Origin: JANQEA01 sp964530075 | GTDB lineage: Bacteria > Bipolaricaulota > Bipolaricaulia > UBA7950 > UBA9294 | NCBI GenBank assembly: GCA_964530075.1 | Contig: CAZGXU010000002.1 | Coordinates: 4,656 to 68,655, forward strand | DNA: 64,000 nt | Direction of reading: 5' to 3' | Shown: in pieces, positions 25,649 through 34,772 of the stretch | Numbering within the stretch: the stretch's first letter is position 1 | How the letters are laid out: every line of letters begins with the position of its first letter | The notes under the pieces: generated by a model | Database searches by the model: none | Seen by the model: only the letters and a program-made list of their open reading frames with translations | Told to the model about the DNA's origin: nothing | Made by a program: the position numbers and the translations under genes

Positions 25649-26284
25649 ATGCGTGTTTCCGTGGTGGTACCCGCATATAACGAGGCTGGGCGAATCGGCG
25701 CTGTTCTTGGTCCCATCGTGGCTAGTTCGTTCGTCGACGAGGTGATCGTGGTCGACGATGGGTCGGAGGACGGGACGGCGGAGGAAGCGAAGGACTTCCC
25801 GGTCCGGGTCGTCACTCTTCCCGAGAATCGGGGCAAGGCAGCGGCGCTCGCTGTCGGCGTGACCGAAGCGAGGAACGATACACTTCTGTTCCTCGATGCG
25901 GATCTCGTCGGGCTAACCACGGAGCACGTCGACCGGATGGTCAAGGTGTACCGCGACGAGGGGCTGGACATGGTCGTGGGTGTCTTCTCCGACGGCCGGA
26001 AGAACACCGACTTCGCGCAGAAGATCAACCCGTATGCTTCCGGGCAGCGTGTCCTTCCCCGGAGGTTGTGGGAGAGAGCACGGGAGAACGTCGAGGAGAT
26101 GAACTTCGGGATCGAGATGGCCCTTTCGCGGCTTGCGTCGAAGGAAGGATGGCGCAAGGAGTACGTGAAGCTCGAGGGCGTGACGCATATCCTGAAAGAG
26201 GAGAAGCGCGGGCTCGTCAAGGGGATTCTGGACCGTCTGAAGATGTACGGGGACATGGTGAAGTGGCTTTTCAAGAAGCTCTAG
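25649..26284 (+). CDS. Family 2 glycosyltransferase
   Basis: 211 residues, a compact GT-A domain. The N-terminal SVVVPAYNEAGRI, then IVVDDGSEDGT for nucleotide binding and LFLDADLVG as the metal-binding DxD. The C-terminal tail is basic and ends in an amphipathic segment (MYGDMVKWLFKKL) that may touch the membrane. The short length, without transmembrane helices, is like glucosyl-3-phosphoglycerate- or dolichol-phosphate-type cytosolic transferases; donor and acceptor are unknown. It has its own promoter. No obvious ribosome site is seen before the ATG. Confidence 0.88.
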   Translation: MRVSVVVPAYNEAGRIGAVLGPIVASSFVDEVIVVDDGSEDGTAEEAKDFPVRVVTLPENRGKAAALAVGVTEARNDTLLFLDADLVGLTTEHVDRMVKVYRDEGLDMVVGVFSDGRKNTDFAQKINPYASGQRVLPRRLWERARENVEEMNFGIEMALSRLASKEGWRKEYVKLEGVTHILKEEKRGLVKGILDRLKMYGDMVKWLFKKL

Positions 26285-26447
26285 CGGCCGTCGGCGTGAG
26301 GCCGTACGTCTGATCGAACGGGACCCGGGCCGTGCGGTTCGCCCTCGCATCGCGTGGGACGAGCGACCGCTGTCATCCGGATCGTGGGGACCGCGGAAGG
26401 ACGAGGGGCATGGATCGGCAAACCCATCGTAGGGGTGAGATGCACGG

Positions 26448-27443
26448 ATGCTCTTCCATTGGTTGACGTTCGTTCTGTCGGCGATCGGGATCGTCTTCGC
26501 CGGGATCCGGCTCGCGCCCTACGGGGAAGCGATCGGGAGACGGACCGGGATCGGGCAGGGATGGATCGGGCTTCTCTTCCTCGCGACGCTGACCTCGATC
26601 CCGGAGCTGACGACGACGGTTTCCGGCGCGAGCCTCGGCGTTCCGAACATCGCGCTGGGGAACGCGTTCGGCAGCAACCTGTTCAACGTCGTCATCCTCG
26701 CCGTGATGGATATTCTCCTCCTGGGAAGGGGCCCCTTCCTCCTGAAGGTACGCGGCTATCACACGCTCAGCGGGGGGGTGGCCGTCCTCCTGACGCTGTT
26801 CGGGGTCCTCGGGATCGTCCTGGCGCCGCGGGCGACCTTCCTCGGGATCAGCCCGGTCAGCTGGCTGATCCTCATCGGTTACGTCGCCGGCGTCTTCCTC
26901 CTCTTCCACGCGGAACGGAATGAGACGCCTGGGGAGAAGGCCAAGCCGGAGGGACCGCTACGGGCGGCGATCGTCGGGTTCGCGATCTGTGCCGCGGTGA
27001 TCGTCGTCTCCGGGATCTTCTTGATCCGCGCGAGCAAGGAGATCTCCCTGACGTCCGGCCTGTCGGCCTCGTTCATGGGGGCGATCCTCGTCGCGATCGT
27101 GACGTCGTTGCCCGAGCTCGCCACGTCGATCGGGGCGTTGCGGATAGGGGCCTACGACATGATCGTCGGCAACCTCCTCGGTTCGAACATGTTCAACATC
27201 CTGACGATCTTCTTCGCCGACGCGGCGTTCCGGAAGGGCTCGATCTACGCAAGCCTGGGGGACGGAGAGACCGATCAGATCGTCGTCGCGATCTGCAGCG
27301 TCTTGCTGACGGTCGTCGCGATGGTGTCGTTGGGAGCGCGGTCCCGGCGACGGATTCTGGGGATCGGGGCCGATTCGGTCGCCCTGTTGGTTTTCTATTT
27401 CGGTGCCACCGCGCTGATCGTCTTCAGGGGCATCCAGTTCTGA
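26448..27443 (+). CDS. Sodium/calcium exchanger family membrane protein
   Basis: 331 residues with ten or eleven membrane helices and an internal inverted repeat. Alpha-1 repeat: FLATLTSIPELTTTVSGASLG with GNAFGSNLFN (about 45-83); alpha-2 repeat: LVAIVTSLPELATSIGALRIG with GNLLGSNMFN (about 212-252). These glutamates and the GNxxGSN motifs are the ion-binding residues of the CaCA superfamily (YrbG/CaxA-like). It exchanges Ca2+ for Na+ or H+ across the inner membrane. It lies just upstream of rho with 10 bases between stop and start. Confidence 0.95.
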   Translation: MLFHWLTFVLSAIGIVFAGIRLAPYGEAIGRRTGIGQGWIGLLFLATLTSIPELTTTVSGASLGVPNIALGNAFGSNLFNVVILAVMDILLLGRGPFLLKVRGYHTLSGGVAVLLTLFGVLGIVLAPRATFLGISPVSWLILIGYVAGVFLLFHAERNETPGEKAKPEGPLRAAIVGFAICAAVIVVSGIFLIRASKEISLTSGLSASFMGAILVAIVTSLPELATSIGALRIGAYDMIVGNLLGSNMFNILTIFFADAAFRKGSIYASLGDGETDQIVVAICSVLLTVVAMVSLGARSRRRILGIGADSVALLVFYFGATALIVFRGIQF

Positions 27444-27453
27444 GGTGATTTCG

Positions 27454-28707
27454 ATGATGGAAGTACGAGAACTACGTGAAAAAGCGATCGACGAGCTGCT
27501 CGGGCTCTCCGAGGAGCTCGGGCTGAAGAACAACAGGCAATCGGGGAAGGACGACCTTCTCCGAGTGGTGATGGCCCATCTGGCCAGGGCACACGAACTC
27601 CACTTCACGGACGGAATCCTCGAGCTGCATCCGGACGGGTACGGCTTCCTGCGGGATGACTCGTGTCTGCCGGGGCGGACCGACGTCTACGTCTCTCCGT
27701 CGCAGATCAAGCGCTTCGCGCTTCGAGACGGCGATCTGATCACGGGGATGATTCGTGCCCCGAAGAACGACGAGCGCTACTTCGCCCTGCAGAAGGCGGA
27801 GGGCGTGAACGGCGTCGATCCGGACGAGTCGCGCCGGCGCGTTCAGTTCAGGGACCTGGTCCCACTCCATCCGGATGAGATGTACAGGTTGGAACACGAT
27901 CCGGACGAGATCTCCACGCGGATCATCGACCTGTTCTGCCCGATCGGAAAGGGACAACGCGGCCTGATCGTCTCGCCGCCGATGGCGGGCAAAACGACGC
28001 TGTTGAAGCAGATCGCCAACGGGATCAACGCGAACTATCCCGACGTCAAGCTGTTCGTCCTCCTCGTCGACGAGAGGCCGGAGGAGGTCACCGATTTCAC
28101 GCGTTCGGTGCCGAACGGAGAGGTCGTGGCGGCGACGTTCGATCAGGAGCCTCGACACCACACCCGGATCGCGGAGCTGGTGACGGATCGCGCCAAGCGG
28201 CTCGTCGAGCTCGGGCAGGACGTCGTCGTCCTGATGGATTCGATCACCCGGCTCGCTCGCGCGTACAACCTGTCGATCCCTGCATCCGGGAAGCTTCTGT
28301 CCGGAGGGATGGATCCCTCGGCGCTCTACAAGCCGAAGGAGTTCTTCGGTGCGGCGCGAAACATCGAGAACGGAGGGAGTCTGACGATCATCGCGACGGC
28401 GCTGATCGACACGGGGAGCAAGCTCGACCAGGTCGTGTTCGAGGAGTTCAAGGGGACCGGAAACATGCAGCTGATCCTCGATCGAACCCTTGCGAACAAG
28501 CGAATCTTCCCGGCGATCGACGTGGAACAGAGCGCGACGCGCAAGGAGGAGCTCCTGCTCGGGGAGAAGGAATTGAACCGAGTATGGATCCTCCGTAAGA
28601 TGATGTCGGAGCTAAACGATCCCCAGGCGGCGATGGAGTTCATCAAGGGGAAGATGGAGGCGACCAAGGACAACGACCAGTTCCTTGAGTTGATGAGCAG
28701 TGATTAG
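27454..28707 (+). CDS. rho: Transcription termination factor Rho
   Basis: 417 residues from the ATG at 27454, placed 6 bases after GAGGTG (a GTG at 27445 in that very site is less likely). An N-terminal helical domain (about 1-45) precedes the cold-shock RNA-binding fold (GILELHPDGYGFLRDDSCLPGRTDVYVSPSQIKRF), followed by the RecA-like ATPase with Walker A PPMAGKTTLL and the Q/R-loop regions (DSITRLARAYN, GKLLSGGMDPSALYKPKEFFGAARN). The bicyclomycin-site residues look conserved. Rho ends untranslated transcripts; the rarity of U-tract terminators in this window agrees with heavy reliance on it. The next gene starts inside its last codons. Confidence 0.98.
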   Translation: MMEVRELREKAIDELLGLSEELGLKNNRQSGKDDLLRVVMAHLARAHELHFTDGILELHPDGYGFLRDDSCLPGRTDVYVSPSQIKRFALRDGDLITGMIRAPKNDERYFALQKAEGVNGVDPDESRRRVQFRDLVPLHPDEMYRLEHDPDEISTRIIDLFCPIGKGQRGLIVSPPMAGKTTLLKQIANGINANYPDVKLFVLLVDERPEEVTDFTRSVPNGEVVAATFDQEPRHHTRIAELVTDRAKRLVELGQDVVVLMDSITRLARAYNLSIPASGKLLSGGMDPSALYKPKEFFGAARNIENGGSLTIIATALIDTGSKLDQVVFEEFKGTGNMQLILDRTLANKRIFPAIDVEQSATRKEELLLGEKELNRVWILRKMMSELNDPQAAMEFIKGKMEATKDNDQFLELMSSD

Positions 28708-29704
28708 CCAAGGCCACCGCTATCAGGGCAAGAAGCCGATTCGGAGGGATCGCGTTGCGATCGCGGTGCTGTTCGTCCTCGCGGCCATCCTCATGCCGAT
28801 CCTCCTTCGCTCCGGCGGCTCCCGGAACGACGACTCGCTGACCATCATCGACAACGGGACGATCGTTGGTCCGGGGGAAGGGACGAGCGCGGCGACGGAG
28901 GAGGAGGTCCCGCTCGACGTCTTCCCGATCGCGACCGACGAGGGATCGACCGCCCCGCTGCCGGCGATCGAGGACCGGATCCTCCGTCACACCGTCTCGG
29001 ACGGCGAGACCGTCAGCGAGGTCGCCTCCGAACTCGGCGTCAGCGTATCGAACCTTCTGGCCAGCAACCGGCTGTTCGGCGGTGGACAACTCCAACCGGG
29101 TCAAGTCCTCTTCGCCTCCCGGGAAGGCGTCGTGCATACGATCCAGCCTGGCCAGACGCTGACCGACATCTCCCTGACGTACGCCGTACCGGTTGAGACG
29201 CTGACCTCGGCGAACGGGATCACAACGTCCTCGACGATCTACGCCGGCGATCGGATCCTGATTCCGGGAGTGACGACGACGTTCTGGGACGACGTCGTCC
29301 GCCTGTCGAAGGGCGTGTCGTCACGATTCATCTGGCCGCTCGAGGGCGAGGTTGTGTCGACGTTCGGCCCGCGCGTCCATCCCGTGCTCGGGACCCGCGA
29401 GCACCACGACGGGATCGACATCGATGTCCCGGAGGGGACGATCGTCCACGCCGCGGCCAGCGGCAAGGTCTACTACTACGGCGAGCAGCCGGGGTACGGG
29501 AACGTCCTCATCATCGAGCACGCGGACGGGTACTACACGATGTACGGTCACCTGTCGAGCGCGATCGTCTCTGCCGGCCGCTACGTCGAGATGGGGCAGG
29601 AGATCGCGCTCTCCGGGAACACCGGCATCTCCTCCGGCCCGCACCTCCACTTCGAGATCCGCAACGGTGAGTTCCCGATCGATCCACTCCGCTACCTGCC
29701 CTAG
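28700..29704 (+). CDS. LysM-M23 peptidoglycan endopeptidase
   Basis: 334 residues from a GTG overlapping the rho stop by 8 bases. One N-terminal membrane helix (about 19-37) follows a basic cytoplasmic stretch. Two LysM repeats follow (about 95-138 and 143-187; VSDGETVSEVASELGVSVSNLL and IQPGQTLTDISLTYAVPVETL), then an M23 domain (about 210-330) with the zinc ligands in GTREHHDGIDIDV and GPHLHFEIRNG. The full set of ligands suggests it is active or at least zinc-binding. It would act on peptidoglycan in the periplasm. It sits directly before murA, so the pair is a wall-synthesis unit. Confidence 0.93.
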   Translation: MISQGHRYQGKKPIRRDRVAIAVLFVLAAILMPILLRSGGSRNDDSLTIIDNGTIVGPGEGTSAATEEEVPLDVFPIATDEGSTAPLPAIEDRILRHTVSDGETVSEVASELGVSVSNLLASNRLFGGGQLQPGQVLFASREGVVHTIQPGQTLTDISLTYAVPVETLTSANGITTSSTIYAGDRILIPGVTTTFWDDVVRLSKGVSSRFIWPLEGEVVSTFGPRVHPVLGTREHHDGIDIDVPEGTIVHAAASGKVYYYGEQPGYGNVLIIEHADGYYTMYGHLSSAIVSAGRYVEMGQEIALSGNTGISSGPHLHFEIRNGEFPIDPLRYLP

Positions 29705-29707
29705 CCG

Positions 29708-30958
29708 ATGGAGTCCTTTCGCATCGAAGGCGGCGTTCCACTCTCCGGAACGGTTCGTGTCGACGGGGCGAAGAACTCGGCGCTCCCCGCCTGCGTCGCT
29801 TCGCTCCTGACCGACGAACCGGTCGTTCTGCATCGCGTCCCGGAGCTTCGGGACGTCAGCACGATCCTCTACACCCTCGGCGCGCTCGGACGGCGCGTCG
29901 TCCGACACGGGGCTCACGTCTCGATCGGGGTGGGCGAGGAGTCGTCCACGGAGGCCGACGCCTATTCGGTCCGGCAGATGCGCGCTTCGTTCCTCGTGCT
30001 CGCCCCGCTCGTCGCCCGGTTCGGACGTGCGGCCGTTCCGCTTCCCGGAGGGTGTGCGATCGGGCGCCGTCCGGTCGACCTGCATCTCACCGGACTCCGC
30101 GCCCTCGGGGCGCGCGTCGAGGAACGTGACGGCGTCGTCCTCGTCACGGCCGATCGCTTGACCGGCGCGCGGATCGTGCTCCCGTACCCGTCGGTCGGCG
30201 CGACCGAGCAGATCCTGATGGCCGCGTCCCTGGCGAGCGGTGAGACGGTCATCGAGAACGGCGCGATCGAGCCGGAGGTCGAGGATCTCGCGGCCCTCCT
30301 AGGGAGGATGGGGGCGAAGATCGAGATCGACGGCCGGACGATTCGCATCGACGGGCGGAGGGAGCTGCGCGGCGCGGAGCACACGCTGATCCCGGATCGG
30401 ATGGAGGCGGGGACCTTTCTCCTGGCCGGGGCGATCACCGGAGGCTCCGTCACCGTCGCGGGAGTCCGGAGCGAGCATCTGACGCCGTTTCTCGGCCCGC
30501 TCGAGTCGACCGGGGCCGACGTGACGATCGGCGTCGAGACGGTGACGGTCCACGGCCCGTCGCGGCCGCTTCCGGCCGAGGTCGTCACCGCGCCGCATCC
30601 CGGGTTCCCGACCGACCTGCATCCCCCGTTCGTCGCCTACCTTGCGTTGGCGACCGGATCGAGCAGCCTCGTCGAGTCCGTCTTCGAAGACCGCTTCGCC
30701 TACGTCGACGCGCTCTGCAAGATGGGGGCGAAGATCGTTCGAAGCGGGGCGGCGCTGACGATCCACGGCGTCGAGTCGCTGCAGGGGCAAGCCACCGAGG
30801 CGACGGACATCCGGGCCGGTGCCGCGTTGACCCTCGCCGGCCTGGCGGCGCGGGGGCGCACGACCCTGACCCATCTGGAACACATCGATCGAGGCTATTC
30901 GAGCCTCGAGGAGAAGCTGCAACATCTGGGGGCGAGGATTGAACGACGCGATGAATGA
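29708..30958 (+). CDS. murA: UDP-N-acetylglucosamine 1-carboxyvinyltransferase
   Basis: 416 residues, standard MurA length. Inside-out alpha/beta barrel with the phosphate-binding DGAKNSALP (Lys 22), the active-site cysteine in PLPGGCAIG (Cys 116, the residue alkylated by fosfomycin; it is Cys, not Asp) and VFEDRFAYVDALCKMGA. It transfers enolpyruvate to UDP-GlcNAc in the first committed step of peptidoglycan synthesis. It lies 3 bases after the M23 peptidase gene, so the two are co-transcribed, and it overlaps the start of hflX. Confidence 0.98.
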   Translation: MESFRIEGGVPLSGTVRVDGAKNSALPACVASLLTDEPVVLHRVPELRDVSTILYTLGALGRRVVRHGAHVSIGVGEESSTEADAYSVRQMRASFLVLAPLVARFGRAAVPLPGGCAIGRRPVDLHLTGLRALGARVEERDGVVLVTADRLTGARIVLPYPSVGATEQILMAASLASGETVIENGAIEPEVEDLAALLGRMGAKIEIDGRTIRIDGRRELRGAEHTLIPDRMEAGTFLLAGAITGGSVTVAGVRSEHLTPFLGPLESTGADVTIGVETVTVHGPSRPLPAEVVTAPHPGFPTDLHPPFVAYLALATGSSSLVESVFEDRFAYVDALCKMGAKIVRSGAALTIHGVESLQGQATEATDIRAGAALTLAGLAARGRTTLTHLEHIDRGYSSLEEKLQHLGARIERRDE

Positions 30959-32291
30959 CCGGGGACGCGAGCCGTTGATCGAGGATCGGCTGGGAGTGCG
31001 GGCCCGCGTCTACGCAAGCGAGCGGGCGATTCTCGTCGGCGTCACCGACGGTCCGGCCGAGGAGGAGACGCTCCGCGAGCTCGAGTCGCTCGCCGATACC
31101 GCCGGGATCTCGACGCTCGCCACGGCCCTGCAGAACCGCCGGCGCCCCGATCCGGCGACGTTCATCGGCCGCGGGAAACTGGCGGAAGTGAAAGCCGCGG
31201 CGGCGGTGCTCGACGCGGACGTCGTCCTGTTCAACGACGAGCTGTCGCCGGCCCAGGCGCGCAACCTCGAGGAGGCGATGGGGCGGAAGGTGATCGACCG
31301 GACACAGCTGATCCTCGACATCTTCGCCCAGCGGGCGGCGACGAAGGAGGCGAGGCTCCAGGTCGAGCTCGCGCAGCTCCGCTATCTCCTCCCGCGTCTC
31401 CGCGGCTGGGGGGCGGCGCTGACGCGCGCCGGCGGTCGCGCGGTCGGTGGCGTCGGGACGCGCGGGCCGGGGGAGACGCAGCTCGAGCTCGACCGGAACA
31501 AGATCAACCGCAGGATTCACACGCTCGAGAAGCGGCTCGTGAAGGCGACGGCCGAGCGGGCGGTGCGGCGGAAGAAGCGGATGAAGAGCGACGTCCCTCG
31601 GATCGCGCTCGTCGGCTACACCAACAGCGGGAAGTCGACGCTCCTCAATCGTCTGTGCGGGGCGGACGCCTTCGTCGAGGACAAGCTGTTCGCGACGCTC
31701 GATACGGTGGTCCGGCGGGGCGCGATCGGCACCGGGCGGGTCGCCCTCTTCGCGGACACGGTCGGGTTCATCCGCGACCTTCCGCATCACCTCGTCCCGG
31801 CGTTCGCCGCGACGCTCGAGGCGGCGCAGCACGCGGATCTCCTCGTTCACGTCGTCGACATCTCCAAGCCGACCTGGGCAGAGGACCATCGGACGGTCCT
31901 CGAGATCCTCGAGCGGGAGGTCTTTCACGGGCGGGAGGAGCGAGCGGCGTCGCTGAACGTGCTGAACAAGATCGACCTCTGCCCGAGCGGCGTGCCGAGC
32001 GGAATCGAGGGGATCGCGATCTCGGCGCTCGAGGGACTCCACGTCGATCGTCTGAGAAGGCGGATCGCATCGATCGTCTTCCCCGAGGATCGAGCGGTCG
32101 CCTTCACCTTCCCGCTTGACGTCCTCCACAAGCTCAGCCCGCTGACAACGTCGGGGCGGGCGCGGATCGTCGAGTACACCACCGAGGCGGCCTGCGTGAA
32201 GGCTTCGATCTCGGAGGCGGAATGGGAACAGCTGGAGCGGGAGGGAGCGCGCCTCAGCGCCTCCGGCGCTTCCCCGGCTGAAGAACCTTGA
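30951..32291 (+). CDS. hflX: Ribosome-associated GTPase HflX
   Basis: 446 residues from the ATG at 30951, which overlaps murA by 8 bases; an in-frame TTG at 30939 is the other choice. The N-terminal HflX domain (RRRPDPATFIGRGKLAEVKAAA, FNDELSPAQARNLE) is followed by a coiled linker (TRGPGETQLELDRNKINRRI) and the GTPase: G1 GYTNSGKST, G3 DTVGFIRDLP, G4 NKID. HflX splits stalled or hibernating ribosomes under stress. The final 38 bases overlap, tail to tail, the end of ricT on the other strand. Confidence 0.97.
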   Translation: MNDRGREPLIEDRLGVRARVYASERAILVGVTDGPAEEETLRELESLADTAGISTLATALQNRRRPDPATFIGRGKLAEVKAAAAVLDADVVLFNDELSPAQARNLEEAMGRKVIDRTQLILDIFAQRAATKEARLQVELAQLRYLLPRLRGWGAALTRAGGRAVGGVGTRGPGETQLELDRNKINRRIHTLEKRLVKATAERAVRRKKRMKSDVPRIALVGYTNSGKSTLLNRLCGADAFVEDKLFATLDTVVRRGAIGTGRVALFADTVGFIRDLPHHLVPAFAATLEAAQHADLLVHVVDISKPTWAEDHRTVLEILEREVFHGREERAASLNVLNKIDLCPSGVPSGIEGIAISALEGLHVDRLRRRIASIVFPEDRAVAFTFPLDVLHKLSPLTTSGRARIVEYTTEAACVKASISEAEWEQLEREGARLSASGASPAEEP

Positions 32292-33075
32292 CCTCCGCGC
32301 CGTCGACCACGAGCCGATCGCGTTCGTTCGTCAGGATCGTCACGGTGTTGCGGAAGATGTTGTGGGAGATGATCTTCCCCTTCTTGTCCTTCCAGGCGAC
32401 CTGGGCGCCGAGCTCCGGGACCTGACTGAGCGCCCCTTTGTAGGTCTCGTGCTCGTACGCGAGACAGCACATCAGGCGGCCGCAGCAGCCGGTGATCCGC
32501 TCGGGCGACACGAACAGCTCCTGATCGTAAGCCATCTCCATCGGGACCGGATTTGGCTCGTGAAGGAATCGGTGACAGCAGATCTCGAGACCGCAGCGTC
32601 CGATTCCGCCCTTGATCCGCGCTTCGTCCCGCGCCCCCATCTGGCGGAGCTCGATCCGCGTGCCGTAGCGGCCGGCGAGGTCGCGCAGGAGGGCCCGGAA
32701 GTCGACGCGATGAGGCGCCGTGAAATAGATCCGCAGCTGTCTCCGGTCGAGCGTGTACTCGGCGGCGACGAGGTGCATCGGCAGCTTGTGCCGAGCCACG
32801 ACCTCGCGGGTCGAGAAGAGAATCCGCTCGGCGTCGGCCTGGTTGTAGCGATGGGTGTCGACGTCCTGCTGCGAGGCGATCCGGACGACGCGATCGAGCT
32901 GATCGCTCAAACCGGCGCCGGCCTCGAGGTCGTTGAGCATCACGCCGAGCCGAAGCCCATTGTGATCGACGACGCAGGATTGACTGGGCTGGACGGGGAC
33001 CGGGCCCGCGTTGAAGCAGGCGGTCTCTCGATCGAGGTTGTGGATTCGAACCAGCACGACGCGGTCATTCGCCAT
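32254..33075 (-). CDS. ricT: PSP1-domain protein, RicT-like
   Basis: 273 residues. The PSP1 C-terminal domain carries FTAPHRVDFRALLRDLAGRYGTRIELRQMGARDEAR, followed by the Cys-rich segment RCGLEICCHRF and CCGRLMCCLAYEHETY: these are the cysteines that, in the Bacillus RicA-RicF-RicT complex, hold iron-sulfur clusters and control RNase Y processing. The first ATG of the frame is at 33084, but GGGAG lies at the right distance for the ATG at 33075, which overlaps the upstream gene by 11 bases. It was historically linked to a DNA polymerase III gene neighbourhood, as here. Confidence 0.9.
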   Translation of the reverse strand: MANDRVVLVRIHNLDRETACFNAGPVPVQPSQSCVVDHNGLRLGVMLNDLEAGAGLSDQLDRVVRIASQQDVDTHRYNQADAERILFSTREVVARHKLPMHLVAAEYTLDRRQLRIYFTAPHRVDFRALLRDLAGRYGTRIELRQMGARDEARIKGGIGRCGLEICCHRFLHEPNPVPMEMAYDQELFVSPERITGCCGRLMCCLAYEHETYKGALSQVPELGAQVAWKDKKGKIISHNIFRNTVTILTNERDRLVVDGAEVKVLQPGKRRRR

Positions 33076-34078
33076 CGGCATCATCTCCCGGTGTCAGCAT
33101 CAACGATAGCAGAATCGCCTCCGGCGGTCCGTAGACGGTGACCGAACGATACGCGCCGTCGATCGCTTGGCAGAGATTCCGGAGACGGGATGGTCCGATT
33201 CGATCTCGGATTTCGGGGAGCGGAGCGTAAACGGCGTCCGGATCGGACGGCGGTCGGGTCGGCTCGAAGCAGGCGGTGAGCAGCTCTTGCAGGAAGCGCG
33301 CGAGGGTGTCGCGATCCTGCGCGGCGAGCGTCCGCACACCGACCGTCAGCAACTCGGCGTCCTGGGCGCCGATCCGAGCGACGGTCAGGAGGAGCGCTTC
33401 GTACCGTCGGATCGGCTCGTCGCCGAGGGCGTCCGCGATCAGATCGGCGGCGGCGGCGGTTCGCAGCTCGGTGGTGGCCGCATCGCGCGCCCCCGCGACG
33501 TCGAGCGGCGCTTCGGTCAGGCGCTCCAGGTCGCCGTCGCGGAGGACGACGCGGGCCAACCATGCCGCGTCCCCCTCGGCGTAGCCGGCGTCCGCCAGAC
33601 GACGCAGCACAGCGTCGCGACCGGTCGGAGGGATCCGGATCGTCCGACACCGAGACACGATCGTCGGAAGGAGGTCGCTCGGGTGCTCGGCGAGGGCGAC
33701 GAACGCGAGGTCGCGCGGCGGCTCCTCCATGATCTTGAGGAGCGCGTTCGCCGCTTCCGGGGTGAGCGTCTCGGCACGTGGGATCAGGCAGACCTTTCGC
33801 TTCGCCTGGACCGGCGAGAATTGGGTCAGGCGGATGACCTCGCGGACCTGATCGATCCCGATCCGCTCCTTCTTCTCCGGCGGTGTCAGCTCGATCAGAT
33901 CCGGATGGACCCCGCGCAGGGCGAGCGACGCGTCGGGCTCGGACCCCGGACCGGCGAGAAGCGGGGCCGCCAGGCGGCGCCCTTCGCCGAGCCGGTCGAC
34001 CGCTCGAGGCACGAGGTAGAGCGTCGCGGCGGCGTCAGTCGTCGTGGTTGCGCGCCGTGTCACGGAAGGCCCGTTCAT
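33065..34078 (-). CDS. holB: DNA polymerase III delta-prime-like clamp-loader subunit
   Basis: 337 residues from the ATG at 34078. The AAA+ region shows the clamp-loader pattern VRLIPRAETLTPEAANALLKIMEEPPRDLAFVALAEHPSDLLPTIVSRCRTI-type sequence, with the SRC motif needed to trigger a neighbour's ATPase. There is no P-loop and no zinc module at the N-terminus, as expected of the non-hydrolysing delta-prime subunit, though the N-terminal 60 residues are shorter and less typical than in E. coli HolB. It helps load the beta clamp. Next to ricT, an arrangement common in Firmicutes. The promoter is leaderless. Confidence 0.85.
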   Translation of the reverse strand: MNGPSVTRRATTTTDAAATLYLVPRAVDRLGEGRRLAAPLLAGPGSEPDASLALRGVHPDLIELTPPEKKERIGIDQVREVIRLTQFSPVQAKRKVCLIPRAETLTPEAANALLKIMEEPPRDLAFVALAEHPSDLLPTIVSRCRTIRIPPTGRDAVLRRLADAGYAEGDAAWLARVVLRDGDLERLTEAPLDVAGARDAATTELRTAAAADLIADALGDEPIRRYEALLLTVARIGAQDAELLTVGVRTLAAQDRDTLARFLQELLTACFEPTRPPSDPDAVYAPLPEIRDRIGPSRLRNLCQAIDGAYRSVTVYGPPEAILLSLMLTPGDDADGE

Positions 34079-34087
34079 CACGCGAGG

Positions 34088-34116
34088 AGGGTATCACAGC
34101 CCAGATGGAGGCGCAA
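34088..34116 (-). promoter_or_regulatory. Promoter of delta-prime gene, leaderless
   Basis: Minus strand: TTGCGC (34111-34116), a 17-base spacer, TACCCT (34088-34093), then 9 bases to the ATG at 34078. There is no Shine-Dalgarno. Confidence 0.65.
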
Positions 34117-34125
34117 TCGCCGCCT

Positions 34126-34623
34126 CTAGAGAAGGATCGACTCGAGGAGGTCGGCGATCCCGGGGAGGTCGCCCGGCGAGAGGACGGCCGTTCCGTCCGG
34201 AGCCGCGATCCGATCGTCCGTGACCACGGCGATCACATCGATCTCGCCGGCGAGCGGTTCGCGCGCCATCTCGCGCCCGCGCCGGAAGACCTCGATCTTC
34301 GGAAATGGCCCGCGCTTCAGCCCTTCAATGACGACGAAGTCGCAATCCGGGAAGAGGCGGTCGATCAACCCCTCGGGCCCCTCCTCCGGGGATCTCCTCC
34401 ACGTGAGGACGGCGTCCGACTCGCCGAGCAGGAGGACCGGCTCGGCGCCGGCCGCCGCAAGCCTTCCGCTGTCCGTCCCCGCGTCGTCCGGCGCGGTGAG
34501 GTGCGGGGCGTGCTTGATCGCGCCCACGCGGTACCCGCGGTCGACGAGGTGCGGGATGAGGCGCGACAGAAGCCGCGTCTTGCCGCTGTCGTGATGGCCG
34601 ATGAACGATACCGCGGGGATCAT
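34126..34623 (-). CDS. mobB: Molybdopterin-guanine dinucleotide biosynthesis protein MobB
   Basis: 165 residues, the normal length. The start at 34623 follows AGGAGAG; the longer open frame upstream lacks a site. Walker A is in FIGHHDSGKTRLLSRLI (His-Asp in place of the usual Ser), then IKHAPH and DSGRLAAAGAEPVLLLGES, and the Walker B-like DFVVIEGLKRGPFPKIEVF with the invariant EG. MobB binds GTP and assists MobA in attaching GMP to molybdopterin. With the MoaD-like protein at 12.2 kb it shows that the cell makes Mo or W cofactor. Divergent from the acyl-CoA synthetase gene. Confidence 0.9.
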   Translation of the reverse strand: MIPAVSFIGHHDSGKTRLLSRLIPHLVDRGYRVGAIKHAPHLTAPDDAGTDSGRLAAAGAEPVLLLGESDAVLTWRRSPEEGPEGLIDRLFPDCDFVVIEGLKRGPFPKIEVFRRGREMAREPLAGEIDVIAVVTDDRIAAPDGTAVLSPGDLPGIADLLESILL

Positions 34624-34678
34624 CCTCTCTCCTGACGCGATCCCGGAGCGCGGCCGAGCGCCCCGAGCGGGCGAACGG

Positions 34679-34684
34679 ATTGTA
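34679..34684 (-). promoter_or_regulatory. -10 box for mobB
   Basis: TACAAT on the minus strand, about 55 bases upstream of the mobB start; the -35 region (TGGCCC) is poor. Confidence 0.45.
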
Positions 34685-34709
34685 CGGGAGCCCCCGTGGC
34701 CGGGCCAGT

Positions 34710-34738
34710 TTGCGACGGGATTTGGCGTCCCCGATAAT
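34710..34738 (+). promoter_or_regulatory. Promoter of acyl-CoA synthetase gene
   Basis: TTGCGA (34710-34715), a 17-base spacer and GATAAT (34733-34738); then a GAGGTGA ribosome site before the ATG at 34773. Confidence 0.65.
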
Positions 34739-34772
34739 CCGTGCGACATCCTACCGGTGATGAGGTGAATCG

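Noticed and set aside
23722..26274. 850-codon minus-strand frame antisense to dinG and the glycosyltransferase gene
   Set aside because: Mirror of two well-supported genes; no ribosome site or domain.
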